This document shows positions 51,751 through 60,910 of a stretch of DNA of 64,000 nt, in pieces. Position numbers and translations under genes: made by a program. Positions within the stretch are counted from its first letter, which is position 1, and each line of letters begins with the position of its first letter. The notes under the pieces were generated by a model, which saw nothing but the letters and a program-made list of their open reading frames with translations, had not been told where the DNA came from and searched no databases. Source of the stretch: Paenibacillus allorhizosphaerae (GTDB taxonomy: Bacteria > Bacillota > Bacilli > Paenibacillales > NBRC-103111); NCBI RefSeq assembly GCF_910594985.1, contig NZ_CAJVCE010000021.1, positions 62,001 through 126,000 of the forward strand. Reading direction: 5' to 3'.

Positions 51751-53639
51751 TGTGCTCTAGCCGCCACGACTTTATTGTAATGCTCCAGATACACAAGAAG
51801 TATCGAAATATCGGCCGGCGTCACACCGGAAATTCGCGATGCTTGCCCGATCGATATCGGCCGGATTTTGGCGAGCTTCTGCTTCGCTTCGGATGCAATC
51901 CCGTGAATTTCTTCGTAAACGATATCTTCCGGAATTCGTTTCTTTTCCATTTTCCGCAAACGTTCTACTTGCGCAAGCTGCTTTTCAATATAGCCGCTGT
52001 ATTTCACTTGAATTTCGACCTGTTCTTTCATGTCCTCGTTCAATTCCAGCGGCGACGGCGACAGCATATGGATATGCTCCAAAGTCACTTCCGGACGACG
52101 AAGAAGCGTAAGCAGATCGACCGAGTTGTTTAATTCCGCGCTCCCGAGCGATGCAAGCAGCTGCTGTACTTCAGCGGTTGGCTTGACTTTCGTCGTTTTC
52201 AGCCGCTCCATCTCTTCTTCGACGAGGCGAACTTTATTTTGGAAACGTTCGTAGCGTTCGTCCGATATGAGACCGATGTCATGACCCGTTGGCGTCAACC
52301 GCAGATCCGCATTATCATGACGAAGCAGCAGACGGTATTCCGCTCTTGAAGTCAGCAAACGATAGGGCTCGCTCGTTCCTTTTGTCACCAGGTCATCGAT
52401 GAGAACACCGATATACGCTTCCGAGCGATCAAGTATGACAGCTTCTCTACCCTGAACCTTACGCGCAGCGTTAATTCCAGCCATGATACCTTGTCCTGCG
52501 GCTTCCTCATATCCGGAAGTGCCGTTGATTTGTCCAGCCGTAAACAGTCCGTCAACGATTTTCGTTTCAAGCGAAGGCTTCAGCTGCGTCGGAACAACGG
52601 CATCATACTCGATGGCGTAGCCGGTACGCATCATTTCCACCTTCTCCAGTCCTGCGATCGAACGCAAAATTTGCAGCTGCACGTCCTCCGGCATACTTGT
52701 GGAAAGACCTTGGACGTAATACTCTTTCGTATTCCGACCTTCCGGTTCCAGGAAAATTTGATGCTGCGGCTTGTCGCTAAATCTTACGATTTTATCTTCA
52801 ATCGATGGGCAGTACCGTGGCCCGGTTCCTTCGATCGCTCCCGAAAACATCGGGGCGCGATGCAAATTATCATTAATGATTTGATGCGTCTTTTCCGATG
52901 TATAGGTTAACCAGCATGGCAGTTGATTCGGTATTTCTTCAGTCGTTTCGAACGAGAAAAATTTCGGTTTCTCATCCCCAGGCTGAATCGTCGTTTTGGA
53001 GAAGTCAATCGAATCTTTATGCACGCGCGGCGGCGTACCGGTTTTAAAGCGAACGAGTTCAAGCCCGTGGCTGCGCAGATTTTCCGACAGCTTCACCGCC
53101 GGCTGCTGATTGTTAGGCCCGCTCTCATACATCAGTTCGCCCATAATAATTTTACCGCGAAGATACGTGCCGGTCGTCAGTACGACCGCTTTCCCCATAT
53201 ACGTCGCTCCCGTTTTCGTGACGACCCCTTTGCACACACCGTCCTCTACGATGAGCTCTTCAGCCATCCCTTGCCTAAGCGTCAACCGCTCCTGTTTCTC
53301 AATCGTTTCCTTCATTATATGTTGATACATAAATTTGTCCGCTTGCGCGCGCAAAGCATGAACCGCCGGTCCTTTACCGGTGTTCAGCATGCGCATTTGA
53401 ATATACGTTTTGTCGATATTGCGGCCCATCTCTCCGCCAAGCGCATCGATTTCACGCACCACATGACCTTTCGCCGGCCCCCCGATCGACGGGTTGCACG
53501 GCATAAATGCTACCATATCCAGATTGATCGTCAGCAGCAGCGTTTCCGCCCCCATACGCGCAGCCGCGAGAGCAGCTTCGCAACCTGCATGGCCCGCGCC
53601 GATCACGATCACGTCATATTGCCCTGCATTGTATGTCAT
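51747..53639 (-). CDS. mnmG: tRNA uridine-5-carboxymethylaminomethyl modification enzyme MnmG
   Basis: A 630-residue FAD protein (GidA) that with MnmE modifies U34 of certain tRNAs. FAD motif DVIVIGAGHAGCEAALAAAR, the Cys-containing MVAFMPCNPSIGGPAKGH, QINGTSGYEEAAGQGIMAGI and the C-terminal helical YSGYIEKQLAQVERLRKME domain are present. It lies 63 bases after mnmE and overlaps rsmG. Confidence 0.98.
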   Translation of the reverse strand: MTYNAGQYDVIVIGAGHAGCEAALAAARMGAETLLLTINLDMVAFMPCNPSIGGPAKGHVVREIDALGGEMGRNIDKTYIQMRMLNTGKGPAVHALRAQADKFMYQHIMKETIEKQERLTLRQGMAEELIVEDGVCKGVVTKTGATYMGKAVVLTTGTYLRGKIIMGELMYESGPNNQQPAVKLSENLRSHGLELVRFKTGTPPRVHKDSIDFSKTTIQPGDEKPKFFSFETTEEIPNQLPCWLTYTSEKTHQIINDNLHRAPMFSGAIEGTGPRYCPSIEDKIVRFSDKPQHQIFLEPEGRNTKEYYVQGLSTSMPEDVQLQILRSIAGLEKVEMMRTGYAIEYDAVVPTQLKPSLETKIVDGLFTAGQINGTSGYEEAAGQGIMAGINAARKVQGREAVILDRSEAYIGVLIDDLVTKGTSEPYRLLTSRAEYRLLLRHDNADLRLTPTGHDIGLISDERYERFQNKVRLVEEEMERLKTTKVKPTAEVQQLLASLGSAELNNSVDLLTLLRRPEVTLEHIHMLSPSPLELNEDMKEQVEIQVKYSGYIEKQLAQVERLRKMEKKRIPEDIVYEEIHGIASEAKQKLAKIRPISIGQASRISGVTPADISILLVYLEHYNKVVAARAQ

Positions 53640-53702
53640 AATATCTTACCCTCCTAAGCGCATCGCATCAGCAATGGCTGTATCTTAAGCCTAAGCTTTT
53701 TC

Positions 53703-55085
53703 TTATTTTCCTAAACAAAACTGGGAAAAAATTTGATCGATCAACGAATCGCCCACAGAGTCCCCTATAATTTCGCCCAGATGCTCCCATGCTCGTCGAA
53801 TATCGATTTGTACCATATCGATCGGAACATACTGCTCTGTCGCTGTATAAGCTTCGTCCAAAGAATGCTTCGCCTGCTTTAGCAATTGAATGTGGCGCGA
53901 ATTGCTCACATACGTCAGATCGCTCGATTCCACCTGCCCGCTGAAAAAAATGCCGGCGATCGCTTTTTCCAAATCATCGATCCCCTGCTGCCGCAAAAGC
54001 GACATTCGGACCACGCACTCCTCGCCGAATGCCGCATTCAGCTGCTCTTCCTCAATTTGTTGCGGCAGATCCAGCTTATTGATAATCGCAATGATCTGGC
54101 GATCCTTCAGTTCTTCGATCATGCGCAGCTCATCCGGCTGCAGCGGCTCGGCACCGTTGAACACGAGCAGAATTAAATCCGCATCGGCCAATGCTTGCCG
54201 CGATTTCTCCACGCCGATCTGCTCGACGATATCCGACGTTTCGCGGATACCAGCGGTGTCAAGCAGCTTGAGCGGGATCCCGTTCACATTGACGTATTCC
54301 TCAACCACATCGCGCGTCGTGCCGGCAATGTCGGTTACGATCGCCCGCTCTTCCTGAGCAAACGTATTGAGCAGCGAAGACTTCCCAACGTTCGGCCTAC
54401 CGACGATCGCCGTCACAAGACCATCGCGTAAAATTTTACCCTGCTGCGCCGTCGTTAGCAAACGATCGATTTCCAGGAGCGCTGCAGCGCATTTATCTTT
54501 AATAAAAGTATTCGTCATTTCTTCAACATCATGCTCGGGATAGTCAATATTCACTTCGATATGAGCCATAAGCTCGACCAATTGATGCCTAAGCTCTTTA
54601 ATTTTCTTCGACAAACTGCCCTCAGACTGCTTGAGCGCAATACGGAATGCACGGTCCGATTTCGAACGAATCAAGTCGATGACCGCTTCCGCTTGCGACA
54701 AATCGATGCGTCCGTTCAAAAACGCGCGTTTCGTAAACTCACCCGGTTCAGCCAAGCGAGCACCGTTTTCAAGCAGCAAATCAAGCACATTCCTCACCGA
54801 TACGAACCCGCCGTGGCAGCTTATCTCCACCACATCCTCCTTCGTAAAGGAACGAGGCGCCCGCATGACCGTGACCAATGCTTCCTCCACTTGTACGCCC
54901 GTGGAAGGATCCACGATATGTCCGTAGTGAACCGTATGCGTAGGCACTTTGGTCAGCTTCTTTGACCCGGCATGAAATAATTTTTCACATATAGGCACCG
55001 CTTCCGCTCCGCTGACGCGAATGACCGCAATCCCTCCTTCACCGGACGGTGTGGCGATGGCCGCAATCGTATCTTCAATCATCAC
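53703..55085 (-). CDS. mnmE: tRNA modification GTPase MnmE
   Basis: A 460-residue GTPase (TrmE/ThdF). N-terminal folate-binding domain (DTIAAIATPSGEGGIAVIRV), helical domain with the inserted G domain: G1 GRPNVGKSSLLNTF, G3 DTAGIRE, G4 NKLD, and the C-terminal catalytic-site motif FSQFCLGK containing the conserved Cys. ATG 55085 or 55082 are both possible. With MnmG it forms the complex that installs cmnm5U34. Confidence 0.97.
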   Translation of the reverse strand: MMIEDTIAAIATPSGEGGIAVIRVSGAEAVPICEKLFHAGSKKLTKVPTHTVHYGHIVDPSTGVQVEEALVTVMRAPRSFTKEDVVEISCHGGFVSVRNVLDLLLENGARLAEPGEFTKRAFLNGRIDLSQAEAVIDLIRSKSDRAFRIALKQSEGSLSKKIKELRHQLVELMAHIEVNIDYPEHDVEEMTNTFIKDKCAAALLEIDRLLTTAQQGKILRDGLVTAIVGRPNVGKSSLLNTFAQEERAIVTDIAGTTRDVVEEYVNVNGIPLKLLDTAGIRETSDIVEQIGVEKSRQALADADLILLVFNGAEPLQPDELRMIEELKDRQIIAIINKLDLPQQIEEEQLNAAFGEECVVRMSLLRQQGIDDLEKAIAGIFFSGQVESSDLTYVSNSRHIQLLKQAKHSLDEAYTATEQYVPIDMVQIDIRRAWEHLGEIIGDSVGDSLIDQIFSQFCLGK

Positions 55086-55252
55086 TAGCCTCCTATAACC
55101 TTACCAGGGATCATCGGCGCAACAGTCCTTCGCGACTTCAAAGGAATGACGCCGATGATCCGGCTCTGCGCTGCTGTACTAAATTCCGAACAACTAAAGA
55201 AAAAGCAATGAAGCCATATACAAGCTATGACATCATTGCAAAAAAGAAAAAT

Positions 55253-55870
55253 TTAACGTTGCGCGATTACGACACGCCGATTCGGTTCTTCGCCTCTGCT
55301 GAACGTCTTCACCTTCGGGTGCTGCTGCAGCTGAGAATGGATCACTTTTCGCTCTTGCGGTGCCATAGGTTCGAGGACAACTTCTTTCTTCGTGCGGATG
55401 ACGCGTTCCGCAAGTCTTTCGGCCAAATCTTGCAGCGTCTTTTTCCGCCGTTCCCGGAACTGCTCCGCATCGATCACGATACGCAGATGGCGATCCGAAT
55501 AACGGTTGGCTACAATGTTGACCAAATATTGCAGCGCATCAAGCGTCTGCCCGCGCCGGCCGATCAACATGCCAAGTTCCGTTCCGTGCAAATGCAGCTC
55601 CGTCCCGTCTTTGTCGTGCTTTTGCTCGATTCGAACTTCCAGGTCCATCGTTCGAAGCACGTCTTGCAAAAAAGCGACCGCTTCTTCAAGCGGATCGGGA
55701 ATGAGCTCGAGTTCCACTTTCGCTTCTTTCACACCGATCAAACCGAATAATCCTTTGGCCGGCTGCTCCAAAACGTTCACTTTCACCCGCTCCTGCGGAA
55801 CGTTCCATTGCTGCAGCCCGTTTTTTACGGCGTCATCGATCGATTTGCCCGTAACCACGATAGTTTTCAT
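55253..55870 (-). CDS. jag: Jag/KhpB RNA-binding protein
   Basis: A 205-residue protein. N-terminal Jag_N domain (TIVVTGKSIDDAVKNGLQQW; KGLFGLIGVKEAKVELEL), a KH domain with GTELGMLIGRRGQTLDALQY, and an R3H domain with RIVIDAEQFRERRKKTL and the basic EPMAPQERKVIHSQLQQ. KhpB binds RNA and influences cell elongation and division. It is 15 bases after yidC and cotranscribed with it. Confidence 0.96.
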   Translation of the reverse strand: MKTIVVTGKSIDDAVKNGLQQWNVPQERVKVNVLEQPAKGLFGLIGVKEAKVELELIPDPLEEAVAFLQDVLRTMDLEVRIEQKHDKDGTELHLHGTELGMLIGRRGQTLDALQYLVNIVANRYSDRHLRIVIDAEQFRERRKKTLQDLAERLAERVIRTKKEVVLEPMAPQERKVIHSQLQQHPKVKTFSRGEEPNRRVVIAQR

Positions 55871-55885
55871 GTCATCCGGCCACCC

Positions 55886-56620
55886 TTATTTTTTAAGTTC
55901 ACCCTTTTTACTAGGTCCACCATAAATAAAGTAAGACTGAACAATCGTGAAAGTATTACTGTAAATCCAATAAAGCGGCAACGCCGAAGCGAAGTTCATC
56001 GCCATGACGAAAATCATAACCGGGAAAATGAACATCAAGCTTTGCATCTGCGGATTCATTTGCGATGACATCATCTTCTGCTGAAGGAATGTGGTCAGTG
56101 CGGCCAGCAGCGGCAAAATATAGAACGGATCTTTCGTGCCGAGCTGCATCCACAAAAATGAGTGCTCCCCGATATGATGGTTACGCATGATGGCATTATA
56201 TAGAGCGATCAGAATCGGCATCTGCACCAGAATCGGCAAACAGCCCGCAAGCGGATTCACGCCTTCCTTCTGGAACAGCTTCATCGTTTCTTCCTGCTGT
56301 TTCTTCGCATCGTCTTTGTATTTGTCTTTCAGTTTCTTAAGTTCCGGCTGCAGCTCCTGCATCCGTTTCGAACTGCGCACCTGCTTCAATGTAAGCGGCA
56401 ATATAATTAAACGGATAATAATCGTGACAACCAGGATGGATAGCCCGTATTGCCCCCACAGCAAATTTGCAAACCAGTCAAGCGAAGTCGCCAGAGGGAA
56501 TACGAAGTACTTGTCCCATATTCCGCTGTTGGGATCGATCGGGGCCGTCGCCGGGGAACATCCCGCAAGCAGCAAAAATACCGCCATAAACGGTACATAT
56601 TTCAATAATCGACGCGTCAA
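55886..56620 (-). CDS. yidC: membrane protein insertase YidC/SpoIIIJ
   Basis: A 244-residue YidC1-type insertase and lipoprotein. The lipobox FLLLAGCS places the modified Cys near residue 20. Five membrane segments follow (YGLSILVVTIIIRLIILPLT holds the conserved substrate-binding Arg), a cytoplasmic loop rich in K/E, and MQSLMFIFPVMIFVMAMNFA and ALPLYWIYSNTFTIVQSYFI. I use TTG 56620 as start because GGGAGG sits eight bases before it; an ATG further up would place this site inside the gene. SpoIIIJ is needed for activation of the forespore sigma factor G in B. subtilis. Confidence 0.94.
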   Translation of the reverse strand: MTRRLLKYVPFMAVFLLLAGCSPATAPIDPNSGIWDKYFVFPLATSLDWFANLLWGQYGLSILVVTIIIRLIILPLTLKQVRSSKRMQELQPELKKLKDKYKDDAKKQQEETMKLFQKEGVNPLAGCLPILVQMPILIALYNAIMRNHHIGEHSFLWMQLGTKDPFYILPLLAALTTFLQQKMMSSQMNPQMQSLMFIFPVMIFVMAMNFASALPLYWIYSNTFTIVQSYFIYGGPSKKGELKK

Positions 56621-56705
56621 AATGATATCCTCCCAAGTTGTTCTCTTTTCCAAAGTAAACTATACCATAACTTTGGGCACAATGAAACTAAGGAACCGCC
56701 GTCCA

Positions 56706-57065
56706 TTAGTCGCCGTTTTCCCCTCTCCGCTGCAATAGCGATGCGCGTTTGAATACGTGCAGAACGCTTTTCTCCATCTCGTGATAATCCATGTCCGCAG
56801 CCGGTTTGCGCGCAATGAGAATGAGATCGTATCCGCCGGGAATCCGCGCCGCATTCAGGCGGACGATTTCCTTTAGCATACGCCGGATCCGGTTGCGCAC
56901 AACCGCGTTGCCGAGCTTCTTGCTGACCGATACCCCCAGCCGGAACGAATCCTGGCCATGCTGCACTTTATAATAAAGAACGAATTGGTGGTTCGCTGCC
57001 GATTTGCCGTGCCGGTACACCTTATCGAAATATTCTCTTTTCGTCAGTCTGTTCTTCTTCTCCAT
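56706..57065 (-). CDS. rnpA: ribonuclease P protein component
   Basis: A 119-residue basic protein that with the catalytic RNA removes 5' leaders of tRNA precursors. KKNRLTKREYFDKVYRHGKS, SFRLGVSVSKKLGNAVVRNR, the RNR motif NRIRRMLKEIVRLN and GYDLILIARKPA are diagnostic. It lies between rpmH and yidC. A stem-loop with T-run separates it from rpmH. Confidence 0.97.
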   Translation of the reverse strand: MEKKNRLTKREYFDKVYRHGKSAANHQFVLYYKVQHGQDSFRLGVSVSKKLGNAVVRNRIRRMLKEIVRLNAARIPGGYDLILIARKPAADMDYHEMEKSVLHVFKRASLLQRRGENGD

Positions 57066-57146
57066 CGGTATCGCTCCATCCGGCCGTCATCGAGCGGCAA
57101 ATCCATCCCTATCGTTAACGAAATATTGCGCTTTTAAACGATTCCA

Positions 57147-57173
57147 ACAAAAAAGACCACCTGTCAGTGGTCT
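57147..57173 (-). terminator. terminator/attenuator between rpmH and rnpA
   Basis: AGACCAC (57154-57160) and GTGGTCT (57167-57173) with a 6-base loop, followed by TTTTTTG on the minus strand, six bases after the rpmH stop. Confidence 0.85.
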
Positions 57174-57179
57174 CTTGTC

Positions 57180-57314
57180 TTATGCGCTCAATACTTTTCT
57201 TCCTTTTAGACGACGAGCCGCGAGTACTTTACGACCATTTTTCGTACTCATTCTTTTACGGAAGCCGTGTACTTTGCTGCGCTTTCTTACGTTCGGTTTG
57301 AAAGTCGGTCTCAT
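57180..57314 (-). CDS. rpmH: 50S ribosomal protein L34
   Basis: A 44-residue basic ribosomal protein: MRPTFKPNVRKRSKVHGFRK and then RMSTKNGRKVLAARRLKGRK. The start ATG 57314 with AAGGAGGTGCACGAT upstream is clear; the longer frame upstream is not used. It opens the rpmH-rnpA-yidC-jag-mnmE block leaving oriC leftwards. Confidence 0.98.
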   Translation of the reverse strand: MRPTFKPNVRKRSKVHGFRKRMSTKNGRKVLAARRLKGRKVLSA

Positions 57315-57499
57315 TATCGTGCACCTCCTTGCTTGAATACCATTCCCAAAATACCTTATAACATTAAACCATCTTGCCGTCCAAAAGTCAACTTGCGATC
57401 TGGAAAAAACGGCTGCCGAAAAAACGCCAAATTTTACGTTTTTCATGCCTGTGTATAATTGTAAAGCGGATTTTTGGAGAATTTGTCGAAATGTTAACA

Positions 57500-57740
57500 A
57501 CTTATAAACAATATGTAGTACTGTGAACAAAAATTGCACACAAGTTATTGAAAATGTGGATAAATCCAAACATTCCGTTGCGCATCGGGATTGTTTTTGT
57601 TATCATGGATATGTTTTCGGTTGTGGATACGCTTAATTTTCAATAAAATTATCAACAGCCTGTGGATATCTTTGTGAACAATTTTCAGTGCCTATGTATA
57701 ATTTGAAATCTTCGATACTGCATGATGTGGATAGTTCCGA
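57500..57740. other. oriC, left DnaA-box cluster (rpmH-dnaA intergenic)
   Basis: Several DnaA boxes: the exact TTATCCACA as its complement at 57555-57563; one-mismatch forms at 57622-57630 (TGTGGATAC), 57649-57657 (TTATCAACA), 57661-57669 (TGTGGATAT) and 57726-57734 (TGTGGATAG); weaker TGTGAACAA at 57522-57530 and near 57674. Together with the right cluster this is a bipartite origin. Confidence 0.9.
57578..57606 (+). promoter_or_regulatory. dnaA promoter
   Basis: TTGCGC (57578-57583), 17-base spacer, TATCAT (57601-57606). DnaA boxes flank it on both sides, so autorepression by DnaA is expected. The leader is about 200 bases. Confidence 0.65.
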
Positions 57741-57813
57741 CAGATTATCGTTTTTTTCTACAGGGTCGCGGCTTACGCCATACCGGTTATTTTTCCGAAG
57801 GAGTGAATAAATT

Positions 57814-59175
57814 GTGGAAAGCCATCCTAACGACCAGTGGCAGCAAGTACTTTCCATTTTGCACAAAAGGGTGAGCAAACCGAGCTACGAAACGTGGCTT
57901 GCTTCCACAAGAGCCGTTGTTTTTAACGAAACAACCGTCGTCATCTGCGCCCCCAACAAATTCGCAAGAGAATGGCTGGAAGATCGGTACACCAAACATA
58001 TACGAGAAGCTGTATTTGATTTGAAAGGCAAGCAAGCGGAGATCAAATTCGTCATCGAAGACGACCCAGAGGCAATCGACAATTCTCCTCCCCCTGCAAC
58101 TGCTCCAGCGAAAAGACAGTCTAATGCTCCCGAAGAACCATTCAGTCATATGATGAATCCCAAGTATACATTTGATACGTTTGTCATTGGGGCTGGAAAC
58201 CGGTTTGCCCATGCGGCTTCGCTCGCGGTAGCGGAAGCGCCGGCCAAAGCGTATAATCCGTTGTTTTTGTACGGAGGCGTGGGACTTGGGAAAACGCATT
58301 TGATGCATGCGATCGGCCATTACGTGCTGGAACATAATCCCGGAGCGCGCGTGCTTTACATTTCGTCCGAGAAGTTTACGAACGAATTTATCAACGCCAT
58401 TCGGGACAACCGCGGCGAAAGTTTCCGCAACAAATACCGCAACATCGACGTGCTGCTCATAGATGATATTCAGTTTCTTGCCGGAAAAGAACAGACGCAG
58501 GAAGAATTTTTCCATACGTTTAATGCGCTGCACGAAGAACGCAAACAAATTATTATTTCCAGCGACCGGCCGCCGAAGGAAATTCCGACGCTCGAGGAAC
58601 GCCTTCGTTCCCGATTCGAATGGGGCTTAACGACGGATATTCAGCCGCCGGACCTTGAGACGCGGATCGCGATTTTGCGGAAAAAGGCGAAAGCCGAAAA
58701 CCTGGACATCCCGAACGAGGCTATGATGTACATAGCGAACCAGATCGACTCGAACATCCGTGAGCTGGAAGGCGCTTTGATCCGGGTCGTGGCCTATTCC
58801 TCTTTGATTAACGAGGACATTACGTCGCACCTGGCGGCGGAAGCACTGAAGGACATTATTCCGAGCAGCCGTCCGAAAGTGATTACGATACAGGATATTC
58901 AGCAAAAAGTCGGCGAATTTTACGGGCTCAAGATCGAGGATTTCAAAGCGAGGAAACGGACGAAATCCGTTGCATTCCCGCGACAGATCGCGATGTATTT
59001 GGCCCGGGAAATGACTGATTTCTCGCTGCCGAAAATCGGGGACGCCTTTGGCGGAAGAGACCATACGACCGTCATACATGCCCACGATAAAATATCGGGG
59101 GCGCTCAAGGCGGACCAGGAATTATATAAAATCATCCAAAATATTATCGAGAAGGTTAAAAACGTTACGTTATAA
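57814..59175 (+). CDS. dnaA: chromosomal replication initiator DnaA
   Basis: A 453-residue initiator. Domain I (QWQQVLSILHKRVSKPSYET), a linker, the AAA+ domain with Walker A GGVGLGKTHLMHAIGHYVLE and Walker B VLLIDDIQFLAGKEQTQEEF, sensor motifs, and domain IV with the box-binding signature FGGRDHTTVIHAHDKI. It starts at GTG 57814 with GAAGGAGTGA upstream. It is bracketed by DnaA-box clusters. Confidence 0.98.
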   Translation: MESHPNDQWQQVLSILHKRVSKPSYETWLASTRAVVFNETTVVICAPNKFAREWLEDRYTKHIREAVFDLKGKQAEIKFVIEDDPEAIDNSPPPATAPAKRQSNAPEEPFSHMMNPKYTFDTFVIGAGNRFAHAASLAVAEAPAKAYNPLFLYGGVGLGKTHLMHAIGHYVLEHNPGARVLYISSEKFTNEFINAIRDNRGESFRNKYRNIDVLLIDDIQFLAGKEQTQEEFFHTFNALHEERKQIIISSDRPPKEIPTLEERLRSRFEWGLTTDIQPPDLETRIAILRKKAKAENLDIPNEAMMYIANQIDSNIRELEGALIRVVAYSSLINEDITSHLAAEALKDIIPSSRPKVITIQDIQQKVGEFYGLKIEDFKARKRTKSVAFPRQIAMYLAREMTDFSLPKIGDAFGGRDHTTVIHAHDKISGALKADQELYKIIQNIIEKVKNVTL

Positions 59176-59336
59176 GCAGCTCCAATCGATTCCAGGAAGA
59201 CGCAATCTCTTTTTTCGGTACGCAATGCAGCGGAACGGCCCGCATCTTTACGGGATGATCGGAGCGAGGTGCAACGTTACATTTCCGCCGCCGTTTTTTT
59301 TGCGAAACAAGCAACGGCAAACATCTGAATAAAGAG

Positions 59337-59382
59337 AAGCCTATACACAAACTATTCACATGTGGATAGGCTTTTGTTTTGC
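59337..59382 (+). terminator. dnaA terminator built from DnaA boxes
   Basis: A 13-bp stem with one mismatch (59337-59349 with 59361-59373) and an 11-base loop is followed by TTTTGTTTTG. Its arms contain CTATACACA (59341-59349) and TGTGGATAG (59361-59369), and the loop CTATTCACA (59352-59360), all near-consensus DnaA boxes. Confidence 0.7.
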
Positions 59383-59440
59383 GTTGTTAACACACATATC
59401 CACATATCCTCAGTCCCTACTACTATTACTAATTAAAAAC
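59341..59440 (+). other. oriC, right DnaA-box cluster and unwinding element
   Basis: DnaA boxes at 59341-59349, 59352-59360, 59361-59369 and 59396-59404 (ATATCCACA) are followed by CCC and then TAC-TAC-TAT-TAC-TAA (59418-59432) and an AT-rich tract. This box / GC spacer / trinucleotide layout resembles the B. subtilis incC region with DnaA-trios, where DnaA melts the duplex. Confidence 0.8.
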
Positions 59441-59500
59441 ATGTTAATATAAGAGTATATGTCCGTCTCCCCCATTCTAGAACCAAGTAGGAGTGACAGT

Positions 59501-60643
59501 ATGAAATTAACGATATTGAAAGAGTATTTGAACGAGGCGATTCAGCATGTATCCAAGGCGATTTCGAGCAAAACGACCATTCCGATTCTGAGCGGGATCA
59601 AAATAGATGCGAATTTTAGCGGTATGACGCTGACCGCCAGCGACACCGATATTTCCATTCAAAATTTTATTCCGATTGAAAAAAACGATCAGCAAATCAT
59701 CGACTTGAAGCAGCCTGGCAGCGTCGTTTTGTCTTCCAAATTTTTTGTCGAAATTATTCGCAAGCTGCCGGCGCAGCAAATCGAAATCGAAGTTAGAGAC
59801 GGGTTCCAAACGACGATCCGGTCCGGTTCTTCGGAAATTCAGCTCGTCGGTCTGGATCCGGAGGAATACCCGGTCATGCCGGGAATCGAGGAAGACCGTA
59901 CCGTGCAAATCCCAAGCGATCTGCTGAAATCGATGATCAAGCAGACGTCTTTTGCCGTTTCCACCAATGAAGCCACGCCGATACTGACCGGCGTTTTGTG
60001 GACCATTGCCGACGGCAAGCTGAAATTTATCGCTTGCGACCGGCATCGTCTAGCCAGCCGGGAAATGAATATTGATGCGCCGGAAGACTTCGTGCTTTCG
60101 AACGTTTCCATTTCCGGCAAGACGCTCAATGAGCTGGCGAAAATTTTGCCAGACCAAAATACGCTGATCGACGTCGTGTTCGCGGAAAATCAAGTTTTAT
60201 TTAAAATGAGCTCGGTTCTCTTCTATACCCGTATTCTGGACGGCACTTATCCCGATACTTCCAAACTGATCCCGCAATCGTTCCAGACCGAGCTTGTCGT
60301 CAACACCGAAGATCTGGTCGCGGCGATTGATCGCGCTTATTTGTTGTCCAGAGAAGAGAAAACGAATATCGTCAAACTCGTCATGCGCGAAGACCGGACA
60401 ATTGAAATTTCTTCGAGTTCTTCCGAGCTCGGCAAAGTGACGGAGGAGCTTGCTACGGCGAGCTTGACCGGCGAACTGCTGCGCATTTCGTTCAACTCGA
60501 AGTATATGCTCGATGCGCTTAAGGTGATGGACAGCGAGCAGATCCGCATCGGATTTACCGGCGCCATGCAGCCGATCATCATTCGGCCGGACGCTATTTC
60601 TACGATGCTGCAGTTGATTCTGCCTTACCGTACGACAAGCTAA
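59501..60643 (+). CDS. dnaN: DNA polymerase III beta subunit (sliding clamp)
   Basis: A 380-residue clamp of three similar domains. The start MKLTILKEYLNEAIQHVSKA, the PILSGIKIDANFSGMTLTAS segment, FIACDRHRLASREM and the C-terminal IIRPDAISTMLQLILPYRT are typical. ATG 59501 with GTAGGAGTGACAGT upstream is the start; the longer frame to 59459 lacks a site. Confidence 0.98.
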   Translation: MKLTILKEYLNEAIQHVSKAISSKTTIPILSGIKIDANFSGMTLTASDTDISIQNFIPIEKNDQQIIDLKQPGSVVLSSKFFVEIIRKLPAQQIEIEVRDGFQTTIRSGSSEIQLVGLDPEEYPVMPGIEEDRTVQIPSDLLKSMIKQTSFAVSTNEATPILTGVLWTIADGKLKFIACDRHRLASREMNIDAPEDFVLSNVSISGKTLNELAKILPDQNTLIDVVFAENQVLFKMSSVLFYTRILDGTYPDTSKLIPQSFQTELVVNTEDLVAAIDRAYLLSREEKTNIVKLVMREDRTIEISSSSSELGKVTEELATASLTGELLRISFNSKYMLDALKVMDSEQIRIGFTGAMQPIIIRPDAISTMLQLILPYRTTS

Positions 60644-60672
60644 TCGCCCAAAAGGAGCTGAGCTGCAAAGCT

Positions 60673-60888
60673 ATGAAATCGATCGCCATAAGCACCGAGT
60701 ACATTACGCTCGGACAATTTTTGAAGCTCGCCGATTGCATCTCTACCGGGGGACAAGCCAAGAGCTTTTTGCAGGAAGCCGTCATTCATGTGAACGGGGA
60801 ACCGGAAAACCGGCGCGGGCGCAAGCTGGTTGCGCAGGATGTCGTAAACGTGGAAGGCTGCGGCGTATTTAAAGTCGTGCAGGGCTGA
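60673..60888 (+). CDS. yaaA: S4-domain protein YaaA
   Basis: A 71-residue RNA-binding protein. STEYITLGQFLKLADCISTG, GQAKSFLQEAVIHVNGEPEN and RRGRKLVAQDVVNVEG follow the S4 fold. It always lies between dnaN and recF in this group; it is thought to act on ribosome or recF-linked processes but the role is not settled. Confidence 0.94.
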   Translation: MKSIAISTEYITLGQFLKLADCISTGGQAKSFLQEAVIHVNGEPENRRGRKLVAQDVVNVEGCGVFKVVQG

Positions 60889-60910
60889 GCTCGGCGCAGG
60901 AGGTACCATT

